Below, in pieces: positions 1-11,600 of a stretch of 64,000 nt of DNA (position 1 is the first letter of the stretch; each line of letters begins with the position of its first letter). Position numbers and translations under genes: made by a program. The DNA is taken from positions 124,001-188,000 of the forward strand of contig NZ_NGNR01000002.1 in the NCBI RefSeq assembly GCF_002198115.1, given 5' to 3'. The notes beneath the pieces are model-generated. The model was not told the DNA's origin. It saw only the letters and a list, made by a program, of their open reading frames with translations, and searched no databases. The stretch comes from Robiginitalea sediminis. Lineage in GTDB: Bacteria; Bacteroidota; Bacteroidia; Flavobacteriales; Flavobacteriaceae.

Positions 1-990
1 CGGCGCCATGCCGAGGCCCCGGTGATCTTTTTGGTGGACGATGTATTTGAAGGGACGCAACTGTTGGGGCGGATTCCCGCTATCTTCGATGACCAGATCA
101 TCCTGATAAGTGCCGATGAAGAACCCAAAACCGTCCAGGTAGACACCCTGGTTACCCGGATTCGACAATCCTTCGGGGCCACGCCTTCCGGGATTGTGGG
201 CATTGGGGGAGGGTCCGTAATGGACCTGGCCAAAGCCGTGGCCATTATGCTGAACAACGAGGGCCACAGTGCCGATTACCAGGGTTGGGACCTGGTGAAA
301 CGGCCGGCGGTGTACCATGCCGGGATCCCGACCCTGAGCGGGACGGGGGCAGAGGTGAGCCGCACCGCCGTATTGTCGGGACCCCAGCGGAAACTGGGAA
401 TTAATTCGGACTATACGGTTTTCGACCAGGTGGTCCTGGATCCGGACCTCACCCGGGGTGTTCCTAAGGACCAGTGGTTTTACACCGGGATGGATTGCTA
501 TATCCACTGTGTGGAATCCCTGAACGGCTCGTATCTGAATGCCTTTAGCAAGAGCTATGGGGAGAAGGCCATGGAACTCTGCCACGAAGTCTTTTTAGGC
601 GATCCCTCCCCGGAGGAAAGCCGCGAAAAACTGATGATGGCTTCCTGGCATGGAGGGATGAGTATAGCCTACTCCCAGGTTGGCGTAGCCCATGCGGTGA
701 GCTATGGGCTCTCCTATGTACTGGGCGTTCCTCACGGACTCGGGAATTGTTTGGTGTTCAACCACCTGCAGCAGTACTACCCTCAAGGGGTTGAAACATA
801 CCTGAAAATGCAGGAAAAACACGGGATACGGATGCCCAAGGGCGTCTGCGCCGGGGTTTCCCCTGAGGAGATGCAGACCATGGTAGAGGTGGCACTCTCC
901 ATGGAACCCCTCTGGGAGAATGCCCTCGGCCCCCACTGGAAAACACAAATAACCCCGGAAATCCTGTCGGGGATTTACGAAAAAATCTGA
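1..990 (+). CDS. kdnB: KdnB-like iron-dependent alcohol dehydrogenase (3-deoxy-manno-octulosonate 8-oxidase), 5' partial
   Basis: This is an iron-containing alcohol dehydrogenase whose start lies before the window. The frame is open from base 1, and the GTG at 22 sits inside the conserved FLVDD strand, so it is not a credible start. About 329 residues are visible, with the nucleotide-binding GIGGGSVMDLAKA motif, the TLSGTGAEVSR segment and the metal ligands Asp and His in GMDCYIH plus two His in AHAVSYGLSYVLGVPHG. The closest subfamily I recognise is KdnB, which oxidises C8 of Kdo; its partner aminotransferase KdnA then makes 8-amino-Kdo for the lipopolysaccharide core. KdnA is not in view and may lie upstream. 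The following acyltransferase starts 5 bases after the stop, so the two are probably co-transcribed in an envelope-lipid operon. The family is certain; the exact substrate is inferred. Confidence 0.8.
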   Translation, partial: RRHAEAPVIFLVDDVFEGTQLLGRIPAIFDDQIILISADEEPKTVQVDTLVTRIRQSFGATPSGIVGIGGGSVMDLAKAVAIMLNNEGHSADYQGWDLVKRPAVYHAGIPTLSGTGAEVSRTAVLSGPQRKLGINSDYTVFDQVVLDPDLTRGVPKDQWFYTGMDCYIHCVESLNGSYLNAFSKSYGEKAMELCHEVFLGDPSPEESREKLMMASWHGGMSIAYSQVGVAHAVSYGLSYVLGVPHGLGNCLVFNHLQQYYPQGVETYLKMQEKHGIRMPKGVCAGVSPEEMQTMVEVALSMEPLWENALGPHWKTQITPEILSGIYEKI

Positions 991-995
991 ATGGC

Positions 996-1532
996 ATGAA
1001 GGCCTTTGCCTCCTGGATTTTTTACCGCCTGATGGGCTGGAAGCTAACCGGGCCCAGGCCGGAACTGGAAAAGTGCGTCATTGCTGTAGCCCCGCATACC
1101 CATTGGGTGGACTTCCTGCTGGGACTTATCGTGAGGAAGGTTTTAGCCCTGGAAATACATTACATCGGGAAAGCTGCTTTGTTCCGGCCGCCCTATGGCT
1201 GGTTTTTCCGGTGGACCGGGGGTACTCCCGTAGACCGGAGTGGGGGCAAGGACAATGTAAAGGCTGCAGCCGAGATCTTCGGACAAAGGGACCTCTTCCG
1301 CCTGGCCCTTGCCCCGGAGGGAACGCGCAAAAAGGTGGCGCGCTGGAGAAGCGGGTTTTACTACATCGCTCTGGAAGCCGGGGTTCCTATTTTCCTGGTG
1401 GCTTTCGATTTTGGCCGGAAGGAGGTCCGGATTTCCCAGCCGCAGTACCCCACAGGTAATTTCGAGTCCGATTATGCCCAATACCTGTCCTTCTATGAAG
1501 GGGTGGAAGGCTATGTCCCAGGGCGCTTTTGA
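996..1532 (+). CDS. PlsC-family 1-acyl-glycerol-3-phosphate acyltransferase-like protein
   Basis: This 178-residue protein belongs to the lysophospholipid acyltransferase (PlsC/LPLAT) family. The HX4D catalytic motif is seen as HTHWVD near residues 32-37, and the substrate-binding motif as APEGTRKK near residue 105. It is short for PlsC (usually about 240 residues) and has only a weakly hydrophobic N-terminus, as in the small bacterial LPLAT proteins that acylate lysophospholipids or lipid A-like acceptors. The ATG at 996 is 5 bases downstream of the kdnB-like stop, which supports one operon and a role in envelope lipids. The acceptor cannot be read from the sequence. It ends 13 bases before the convergent lipoprotein gene. 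Confidence 0.85.
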   Translation: MKAFASWIFYRLMGWKLTGPRPELEKCVIAVAPHTHWVDFLLGLIVRKVLALEIHYIGKAALFRPPYGWFFRWTGGTPVDRSGGKDNVKAAAEIFGQRDLFRLALAPEGTRKKVARWRSGFYYIALEAGVPIFLVAFDFGRKEVRISQPQYPTGNFESDYAQYLSFYEGVEGYVPGRF

Positions 1533-1545
1533 TTATTATCCCACA

Positions 1546-2019
1546 TTAGCCTCGCTCAAAAATAAAATGGATGGAGCAGGACTCGAAGTCTCCGTCATTG
1601 TCGAAGTCGTACTCCCCGGTGTCTGCCCCGCCATTTAAGGAAAGGACCGTGCCGTTGTAAGTATGACCGTAGGTGTCCCAGTCCCCGGGGTCATCGTCCC
1701 ATTCAATGGCAAAGTAATAGCTGCCCTGCCAGGCTTCCCAGAACATTTCCCCGCTAACCGTATAGGCTGGCCGGTCCGCCGGGTTCAAAATCAGGCTGAA
1801 GCGGCCACTGGTCTGGACTGTCATTCGGGCAGACCCCCCTTGTTCTATGAGATCCACGGAGGTGGTACTTACGGAGAACTGGGCCTTGGTGGCATCCCAG
1901 GTCCCGGCCAGTTCGCTGATAGCGAAGGGCCCGTCCTTGGTGGTAACGTCTTCGTCCCCATCGCTGCTGCAGCCCAGGGACAGGAAAAGTAGTACGAGAA
2001 GGGTGATGGTGGTTTTCAT
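1546..2019 (-). CDS. Small lipoprotein with lipocalin-like features
   Basis: This 157-residue protein starts with a lipoprotein signal peptide: Lys2, a hydrophobic core and the lipobox LSLGC with Cys17, followed by a Ser/Asp-rich linker. I chose the ATG at 2019 because the 35 codons upstream in the same frame are not signal-peptide-like. The mature part opens with ISELAGTWDATKAQF, a pattern seen in Bacteroidetes lipocalin-like domains, and the rest is rich in aromatic residues and predicted strands. It ends with an acidic YDFDNDGDFES stretch that might bind calcium. No enzyme motif is visible. Its function is unknown; it is probably anchored in the outer membrane. Confidence 0.7.
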   Translation of the reverse strand: MKTTITLLVLLFLSLGCSSDGDEDVTTKDGPFAISELAGTWDATKAQFSVSTTSVDLIEQGGSARMTVQTSGRFSLILNPADRPAYTVSGEMFWEAWQGSYYFAIEWDDDPGDWDTYGHTYNGTVLSLNGGADTGEYDFDNDGDFESCSIHFIFERG

Positions 2020-2667
2020 GATAAGGGTTTTAGCCGGCGCCCCGTCTTTAGGGCACCTATGCAAACCTAGCGGTAAGGGCTGGCCCTGGCAATGATGCGG
2101 GTCAGCAGTGGCGGGGCTGGACAAATGCCAGGAGGCACCATTTGTTAAAGGCTTCGGGGATATGGATGAACATCGGCGGAGAACCTTCCTACAAGTTTGC
2201 GTAAGGATAACCTGCCCTGGGTTTTTATTGTATCCTTTTACCGAATTTTTGTGCGTCTTGACGATTAATACCGCCGGTCATCGAGCGGGAACCCGTTCAA
2301 ATGCTAATCTTTAGGGTGCTGAAGTCAACGATTAACCAATTACGCTTCACCCAGGATTTCCATCCTGATCTATTTCCTTATCGTTCCCCCATTGGTTAAA
2401 GGAAGATGCCCCACAGCTTCCGCATAGCCTACCTGTGCATTGGTGCGTAACGCGCTCCTGTGCCTATGATTGAACACTACCCGAGTACCCGCTGCCGACG
2501 GTATCCCTGCAGGGATTTCCCTGCAATCCGTCACATGCTGAGCCTGTCTTCCGGAAGTCTCCGGATGGTGGGCCTTAGTGGTGTATTCCTGGGGGGTGAC
2601 TTCCGGCATAGGCGTGTCTTAATCCTGAAAGACCAAAACCACCAATATCCCACAACCCATCCCACCT
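2020..2667. other. Long intergenic region upstream of the giant-gene pair
   Basis: This gap of about 650 bases lies between a minus-strand lipoprotein gene and the first giant gene, so it should hold both promoters. I found no clear TAnnTTTG box. Two things stand out: a perfect 14-base palindrome at 2503-2516 (ATCCCTGCAGGGAT), and two copies of ACGATTAA near 2262 and 2328. Short open frames on both strands here have no family resemblance and no start context, and I treat them as non-coding. Confidence 0.4.
2503..2516. promoter_or_regulatory. Perfect 14-base palindrome, possible operator
   Basis: The sequence ATCCCTGCAGGGAT is its own reverse complement and lies about 150 bases before the start of the first giant gene. 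It could bind a dimeric regulator. One short palindrome can also arise by chance, so this is only a candidate. Confidence 0.2.
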
Positions 2668-5600
2668 ATGGAACGATTTGTACTCCCGATCCTGGAAGCT
2701 ACCCTGCGTAGCTTCAATGCCTTAATCAATGGTAGAAAAAGCAATCTGACTCCCTTGCCGGAGCCGGTCAGACCAGACTCCAAACCCTACCGGAACTGGC
2801 TGCCCCTGGCCGTCCTGCTGGTGGCACTCTCCGGGGTAGGTTCCTGGCAGTCTGCCATGGCCCAGGCAGATATGTCCGTAACCCCGGCCACTTCTACGGT
2901 AAATACCGGAGACACATTCTCCCTTACCGTGGAAATTGCAGCCAATGGGGTTACCTACAGTACGGCAGACGCCTACCTGAGCTTCGACCCGGCTATTCTC
3001 GAGGTGCAGAGCGTTACCGCCGGTGGAACGGAGTTGCCCATCCCATTGCTGTCTGTCTCCAACAATACGCTTGGGACGGTACAGTATAGTGCTGGTAATT
3101 TTGCAGCACCCACAACGGCCGATATCGATCTGGTGGTGATCGAGTTCCAGGCCATTGCCGAGGGCACTACCACTGTAGACTTCTACGACCCGGATGGTGC
3201 CGACCCCATCCAGAGTGGCGTGTTCCTCACCGGCACCAATTTTGTGAATTCCCTTACCGGAGCCAGTGTTACGGTAGGTACCGCCAACCAGAATCCTGTC
3301 GCCTCCTTTAGTATTACCCCGAACCCTGCGGAAACCAACCAGGTGGTCTCCTTCGACGGGACGGGCAGCACGGACGACGGGACTATTGTTTCCTGGGAAT
3401 GGGACTTTGACGGGGACGGTAATTTCGACGATACCACTTCCGGGGCGAATACTACTTTTTCCTATACCACAGCCACTACCTACACCGTAACCCTGCGGGT
3501 AACTGACGACGGGGGGTTGCAGGGGGTAAGCCAGCAACCTATTACCATCACGTCCCCCTCCATTACAACCTACACGGTGAATGCCAGCGCGGGCCCCAAC
3601 GGGTCTATCTCCCCCTCGGGGGCCGTCTCTGTGGACGAGAACGACAATATAACGTTTACCATCACTCCGGATCCCGGGTTTGAGATCGCGGAATTACTGG
3701 TAAACGGGAACCCGGAACCCCCAACTCTTAGTTATGAGTTCGTTGGGGTAACCCAGAACAGCAGCATTAGTGTGACCTTCCAGGAAATCCCTCCCTTCCA
3801 ACTTTGTATTGCCTCGGGCAGCGCAGACCTGGTGGCTTTCGGCCGGAATTTTGTCGGGGATCCGGCCACAGCCCCGCCAACGGGGCTCGGCTTTACCCGG
3901 ACCAACGGGACCGTTTTTTCAAATTACAGTAATGCCATTGCCGGTACAACCCCGGGAAGTGGGGAAGAACTGCTGTTCCAAAAGGAAATCTATGGCGGTG
4001 CCCCTGCCAACCCGGCATTTATTTATGACATCCCTGTATCAAATGGCTTTTATCAGGTAGACCTGTATTTTGCCGAGGTATTCCACCCCAGTTCGGGTGG
4101 ACGCGTTTTTGACGTTTTCCTGGACGGGAACCTGATCCTTGACGAATACGATTTGGTAGACCCAATAAAGGATGGCCTTTCCAGCAACCAAACCGCCATT
4201 ACAAGAACTTATTTTGTCCAGGTCACCGACGGCTCGGTGAGCCTGCAGATCGGGGATGCCACTATTGACAACGGCAAGCTCTCTGGGATTTGCGTCACCG
4301 AGGTGTCTTCTGCAAACCTGCACCCGCTGAGCGCCATTGGGGATTTCAGCGTGAATGCCGGGGAGGCCGCCGCTGTCCTGCTCAATATCAATGACCCGGA
4401 AAACGACCCCCTGACGGTTACCCTTAACGGGTTGCCCGCAAGCCTGACCTATAATACGGGTAACGGACAACTGGAAGGCACACCCCTGCCCGGGGATGCC
4501 GGGGTTTACACCATCAATGTTATTGTGAGCGACGGCACCAGTGCCCCGGTCACCGAAGAATTTACCCTGACCATCAACCCGCCAGCCGGAGACGATCCTC
4601 CTGCAATCGCGGCCATTGCGGATGTCTTTGCCAATGAGGGCGATGCCATTTCCGTCCCCATTGCCGTGACAGACGATACCAATCCTGCCGCGACCATCGA
4701 AATATTCGACGTGAGCGCCGGGGGTACCAATCCCTTTACCCCAACAACAACGGTAACGGTAGGTTCCCTTACGGACAATGGCGGCGGCAGCTACACCTTC
4801 GACTGGACGCCGGCCCCCGGGGAAGGCAAATCCTATCTGGCTGTGGTTACGGCCAACGACGGGGTGAACCTCCCCGTTACTGAGTCTTTCCGGATAAACG
4901 TGGCCCAGCAACTGCCGGGAACCATCCTGGCCAGGACGTTCTTCAACCCGGATCCCTGGTATGGCAGTTCAAGCCCTACAAGCCCCTATACCGTGGCCAT
5001 TGAGGACAATGCCAACCAGAACATTGGCTATATCAACAATGGGGACTTTGTTGACTACCTGATACATGTCCCGGTTGCAGGCACCTACGACCTGGAACTG
5101 TTTGCCGGTAAAGGGGTTGCAGGGACCACTGTAATTACGGTATCTGAAGAAACAACCTCCGGTTTCAACCCTATCGGAACTCTGAATGTGGTGCAGACGG
5201 GCTGGCAAACATACGTCCCCTACACGGCTCAGGTGACCTTTGCAAACCCCGGGGTACAGACCTTGCGCCTGGCCTTTAACGGGGGTGCAAACGTCAGGGA
5301 TTTTAATTTCACCACGCCGCTGGATGTACCCCCGACCATTGACCCCATTGCCAATGTTGAGGTTTCTGAGGGAGGGACAGTGAACCAGGTTATCCAGGTA
5401 AATGATGATTCCAACCCCAATGCCTCAATTGTCATCTATGACAAAAGCGTCTTCAACACAGGGGGCAATACTACACCCTTCACCTCCGGGTTGGAGGTTC
5501 CCTCCTCGGACTATACCTTTACTGAAAACCCCGTTGGTTCAGGAACCTGGACCCTGAACTGGGTGACTGCCCCTGGTGACGGACGGGCCTACCTTGCCCG

Positions 5601-8600
5601 CATAACTGCGGATGACGGGGCCAACCCGCCAGTAACTGAGGAATTCCTGATCGATATCGCCCAGCCCGTTCCTGCCACAGTGCTGGCACGAACCTTTGCC
5701 AACCCACTGCCCTGGTACGGGGGAAGTCCGGCGGCCCCTTTCACCGTGGCTATTGAAAATACAGCTGCCCAGAATATCGGTTGGATCGATACTGGCGAAT
5801 TTGTGGAATATTTTATCGATGTGCCTGCTGCAGGTACCTATACCGTGGAAATGTTTGCTGGCAACGGCAGTGGTGCAGCTACCACGGTAACCTACCTCGA
5901 GGAGTCGGGAACAGGTTTTACCCCTATAGGTTCGGTTGTGGCACCGGCTACGGCCTGGCAGTCCTACAGCGGGTATGCTACGGACATAACCTTCACCAGT
6001 CCCGGACCCCAGACTCTGCGCCTGGAGTTTAACGGAGGGGTGAATATCCGTGATTTTGTTTTTACCCTGGTCAGTGACAATGCTACACCTGTAGTGGTAA
6101 TCAACTCCCCGGCAGACGGTATTTATGCCACCTCCGATGTAAGCCTTTCCTTCACGGGGACGGCTAACGATACCGAAGACGGGGATCTCTCCGCAGCCAT
6201 CAGCTGGAGCTCTAACCTTGATGGCGCCCTTGGAGTAGGGGCCTCCGTGAATGCCTCCCTTTCCGTGGGCACGCATATCGTCACCGCATCGGCCACCGAT
6301 CTTGACGTAGCAGACCCCCAAACGGGGGAAAGTACCATAATAGTCAATGTCGTGGAATCCGATCCCTTCTGCGCCACCCCGAGTTTCCGGGTGAATGCGG
6401 GTGGGCCGGCCATCCTGTCGGCCAATGGCGATTTTGAGGAAGACCAGAAAGCCAGCGGCCCCACCAACGGCACTGCCCAGCTCGGAACGCCTTCTCCTTA
6501 CTTGGATCTGACCCCTCCCGCACTGGACCAGACTTTTGGCTCCAATGCGCCTTTGGTGTCGAACACCACGGGGTATCCAGATTACCTTTTCCAGACCGAG
6601 CGATACAGCGAAGCCGCAAACCCGGACAATATGAACTGGGCCTTCCCCACGGGCAACGGTGTCTTTGAGGTTAAACTGCTTTTTAATGAGAACTGGACCG
6701 GGGAGATCAACAGTCCCAGGGTTTTCGACGTATTGATCGAAGGAGACCTGGCCCTGGACGACTACCGTCCGTCAGGACCCACTGGGGCCGACGTGAATGT
6801 GGCTAAAGTAGAGACATATACGGCTACGGTAACCGATGGCGTCCTGAACATCAACTTTATCCAGGGCACACAGAACCCGTCCATCAAAGGGATAGACATC
6901 TGTTTTGTTTCGGATCTGAATACCGCACCGGTGGTAGCCATTACCGCTCCCACGGCAGGTGCCAGCGTCAGCCGCGGCCAGGCCATTACCCTGGAGGCTA
7001 CGGCAAATGACACCGAAGATGGGGACGTAAGTTCCTCGATCCAATGGACTTCGGATTCCGATACCCAGTTTACCCCCGCCGGGTCAGGGGGAAGTACCAC
7101 AGGTACGTTTGTAACCCCGGGTACGCAACTCCTCCGGGCGACTGCCGCGGATTCCGAGACCCTGCAAGGTTTCGATGAGATCAGCGTGGAGGTGAGCGCC
7201 CCTGCGGTGACCTTTGTGAGCCCGACTAGTGGCAGCACACTTTCCAGCCTTACGGTCAATGTGGAGGTCAGCACTACGGATGTCTTGTTTGGCAATACCG
7301 AACACTTCCACTTCTTCATCAACCCTCCGGACCCCAATACCCTCGATATCAATACTCGGGTTTCCACCGCACCGGCCACTGCGCCCTGGAAGCTCAGTGA
7401 TACCGAGTTCGTCTTTGACGAGAACAGCGGTGCCTTGTCTGCCAATGGGCAGGGTAATGGCATAGTGGAAGGGGAGAATACCCTTATTGTTATCGTTGCG
7501 GACCAGTTCCATACCGAATTCACCAATCCGGAAGCCCGGGCCGAGGTAACCTTCGACGTCTGTTTGGTTTCTATTACTGATGTTTCGCTGGAAGATCCTT
7601 CAGGCTGTACTACCAATGACGGAAGCTTTCAGGTCACGGCCACAGGTTCCAACCTGGAATACAGCAGTAACGGGGGCACGGACTTCTTCCAGAACGGCGG
7701 GGCCTTCAGTGGCCTTTCTGCAGGAACTTATGACATTGTAGTCCGCAGTGTGGACAATCCCGATTGCACCGCTACTACCCAGGTCGTCCTCAACGATCCT
7801 GCCGGCCCGATGCCGGTCATCAGCGGCCCGCTCACGTACCTGCAGGGTACCCCCGGGGTAACCCTCGATGCCGGGGCCGGCTATACCAGCTATCTCTGGT
7901 CTACCGGAGAAACCAGCCAGACCATAGATGTTACGGCGGGCACCTATTTTGTAACCGTAACCGACTCCAATGGTTGTACGGGCACCTCCGTTTCCGTTAT
8001 CGTAACCGAGGACCCGGATACCATTGCCCCTTCGGCAGTTTGTAAGAATATCGAGATCTTCCTGGATGAAAACGGCGTGGCGACACTCACAGCCGAAGAT
8101 ATAGATGGCGGCTCCACCGATAACGTGGCTATCGCCTCCCTGGTCGCCAGTACCACCTCTTTCGATTGTTCCAGCCTCGGGCCCAACCAGGTGATGCTTA
8201 CAGTTACGGATGTGAATAACAACACCGATTTCTGTATGGCCACTGTTACGGTTACTGATCCGGTGGCTCCGGTAGTCTCCTGCGCGGCCAACGTGATTGT
8301 GACCAGCTCCAACGGCAGCCCGGTTATCGTGACGGTCCCGGAGCCCGGTATCCTCGACAATTGTGATTCCGGCCTTACTGCCACTGCGGTGCGCAGCGAC
8401 AATGCCAGCCTGACACTGTCCGATCCGTTCCCGGTTGGGACCACCCAGATCACATGGTCGGTTACCGACGCCTCCGGCAATACGGGGACCTGTTTCCAGA
8501 ATGTGATCGTGAACTTTACCGCTTCCGCGGCGAATGATATCGTGAGTTTCACTGTAGGCGGTCAGGTAGGAGCTTCCGATATCAATGCGGTGTCTCACAC

Positions 8601-11600
8601 CGTTGCTTTTACGATGCCGTTCGGAACAGACCTGAGCGATCTTACGCCTACCATTGGTGTTTCTCCCTTTGCTTCTATTGATCCGGATACCGGGGTGCCG
8701 AACGATTTCACCTCCCCGGTGCAATACACGGTGACTGCCCAGGACAACAGCCAGCAGATCTGGGAGGTCACGGCAAGTCTTGAAGCCGATGGAGAAAACC
8801 CGGTGGTAACCTGTCCGGGAGATATCACAGTTTCCAACGACACCGATCAGTGCGGTGCTGTGGTGACCTTCTCGGCCTCTGCCACCGATAATGATGGCAG
8901 TGCCCCATCGCTGTCCTATTCCCATGCTCCGGGCAGTTTCTTCGAGGCGGGTACTACTACGGTAACGGTTACAGCCACCGACCTGGCCGGCAATACGGCC
9001 CAGTGTACCTTCAATGTGACGGTCAATGATGGGCAGGCACCGGATATCGTGTGCCCCGGAGACCAGACGTTAACCGGAGATATCTCAGGTAACCTTTCCA
9101 TGCCGGACCTGACAGGCCTGGCCAGTGCAGTCGATAATTGCGACGCCAGTGTGGTGGTCACCCAGTCGCCGGTAGCCGGGACCGCGGTTTCGGGGATCAC
9201 TCTTGTTACCCTTACAGCAGAGGATCTGTCAGGGAATACTGCTACCTGCAGTTTTAACCTGACGGTAGAATTGGCCTCTGAAGCCAACCTGGTCATTGCG
9301 CCTGCTTCCATGGAGGTCACCCTCTTTGAAGGCCAGACGGCGGATGTCTTCTACACGGTAGACTCAGACGATGCCAGCACCCTGCCCACTCCGGCAGCCA
9401 TGACCCTGACGGACAATGCCTCAGGCGTAGCACCCACCTGGGCGGCCACCACCAGTGCGGCCAACCAGGATACGCCCTATGAGGTTATCTTCAATAGTGC
9501 AGGCCTGGCCCCCGGCACGTATACAGGGGTCCTTGAAGCAGGGCCGGTGACCGGTTATACCAATGCCAGCATCCCTATAACCCTCAACGTGGTGGCGGTA
9601 CCCCCGCTGGGCGTGCTTGAATTCGTCCTGGTGGATGCCGATGCAGATGTGGATCTGTTCACCATTACCGAGGGGATGCAGATCGACGTGAACACCCTGC
9701 CCACGGCAAACCTGAATATCCGGGCAGAGGCCGGGCCGTTGACGGAAAGCGTAGTCCTGCAACTCAGCGGACCGCTCACCAAGTCGCAAACCGAGAGCGT
9801 ACCGCCCTATGCCCTATATGGGGATGCCTCCGGCAATTACAACCCGCAGGTCTTCCCGCTGGGTACCTATAACCTGAATGCCACTGCCTATTCCGGCAAC
9901 AGCGGAAGTGGTACGGCCGGAGCCACTGCAAACGTTTCCTTTGCCTTTACCGACCAGGATCCGGCTTGTGCGTCCTTCCTGGCCCTGTTGGAATCCAGTA
10001 CGGACCCGACTACCTGTTCAGGGACAGATGGCAGCGCGACCCTTTCGGTCAGCGGTGCCACGGGAGCGGTAAGCTATGACTGGAGCCATGATGCCGGGCT
10101 CAACGGACCAACGGCAACAGGACTTGCAGCCGGGGCATACTCCGTTACAGTTACCGACCAGAACGGCTGCGTAGATGTGGTGGCCTTTACCCTCACGGGG
10201 CCGGCCCTGCCCATTGTAAGCCTGGCGCCTTTTGCCAATGTAGTGACTACCGATGCGCCCTTTGCCCTTACCGGCGGTTCGCCGGCTGGAGGTACCTATA
10301 GCGGTACAGGCGTGAGCGGAGGTTTCTTCGACCCATCCGTTGGGCCGGGTACTTTCCCGATTACCTACACGTATACTGATGGCAACGGCTGTTCCAATAG
10401 CGCCGTACAGTCTATAACGGTGACCGCTGAATTGGATAATTCAGCTCTTATCGTCCTGGATGCTACCACGGATACGGAATTGTTTGCCCTGGTAGACGGT
10501 ATGACTATCTACAAAAGCGATATTGGAGAAACCCCTCTTGGGATCATATATAATGCGGACCTGAACCCTGGAGGCGTACAGTTCAATCTGAGCGGCCCCC
10601 TTACCCAGAACCGTTTCGAAGGTCCCGCTCCCCATTCCCTCTTTGGAGACAAAGGGGTGGATATCCAGGGCAAACCCTTCCCCGTGGGCAGCTACGTGCT
10701 GATCGCCGATCCGAATAACGGACCCACGCTAACGGTGAACTTCACCGTAGCGGACGAGGATCCATTGTGTGCCGGTTTCGATGCTAGCCTGGCGAGCACT
10801 TCCCCGGCCACCAGTTGCCTGGTGTCTAATGGCAGTGCGACCATTGCCGTGAGCGGGGCTACTGGATCGGTCACCTACGCCTGGAGCCATAATGGCGGCC
10901 TGAACAGCCCTACGGCCACAGGCCTTGCGCCGGGTAATTACTCGGTTACGGCTACGGATGCTAACGGATGTTCGGATACCCTAACCTTCAGCCTGAGCGG
11001 ACCTCCGCTTCCTGCGGTAACCCTGGCCCCGTTTGCAAGTGTGCTCAGTACGGATGCCCCCTTTGCCCTGAGTGGCGGTTCCCCAGCTGGCGGCACCTAC
11101 AGCGGTACAGGTGTCAGTGGAGGCGTATTCGATCCTTCTGTAGGACCGGGTAGTTTCCCCATCACCTACACCTATACCGATGGCAACGGCTGTACCAATA
11201 GTGCGGTTCAAACCATCCTGGTGACTGCTGTTGGCGGATCCTCACCCCTGATTGTGCTCAATGCCAATACCGATACCGAGCTCTTCCGCCTCTTTGACGG
11301 AATGGTGATTGACAAGGCATCGATAGGGGAGACCCCCCTGGGTGTGATCTTTGACCCGGCTGTTACCTCAGGAGGGGTCCAGTTTAACCTCACCGGACCT
11401 ATCAATGAGAGCCGTTTTGAAAGCCCGGCCCCGCGTTCGCTCTTTGGCGATATCGGGACGAATATCCTCGGGAAGCCTTTCCCGGTTGGCAACTATACCC
11501 TGGTGGCCAACCCGAATATCGGCCCGACCATTACGGTGAATTTCTCCGTGGTACAGAGCCCGGCTACTGCTAAAATAGCCCCTGTAATACCCATGACGGC

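Noticed and set aside
2108-2711. Short open frames in the gap before the giant genes
   Set aside because: They have no ribosome site, no family pattern and no consistent codon use. One overlaps the start of the giant gene.
7600-8925. Long open frame of 441 codons on the minus strand inside the first giant gene
   Set aside because: It is antisense to clearly recognised repeat domains and its translation is rich in Arg/Gly/His with no family resemblance. The high GC content leaves such frames open.
9613-11568. Repeats first considered as a CRISPR-like or mobile array
   Set aside because: The repeats are in-frame protein modules of about 800 bases within one gene, with no spacers.
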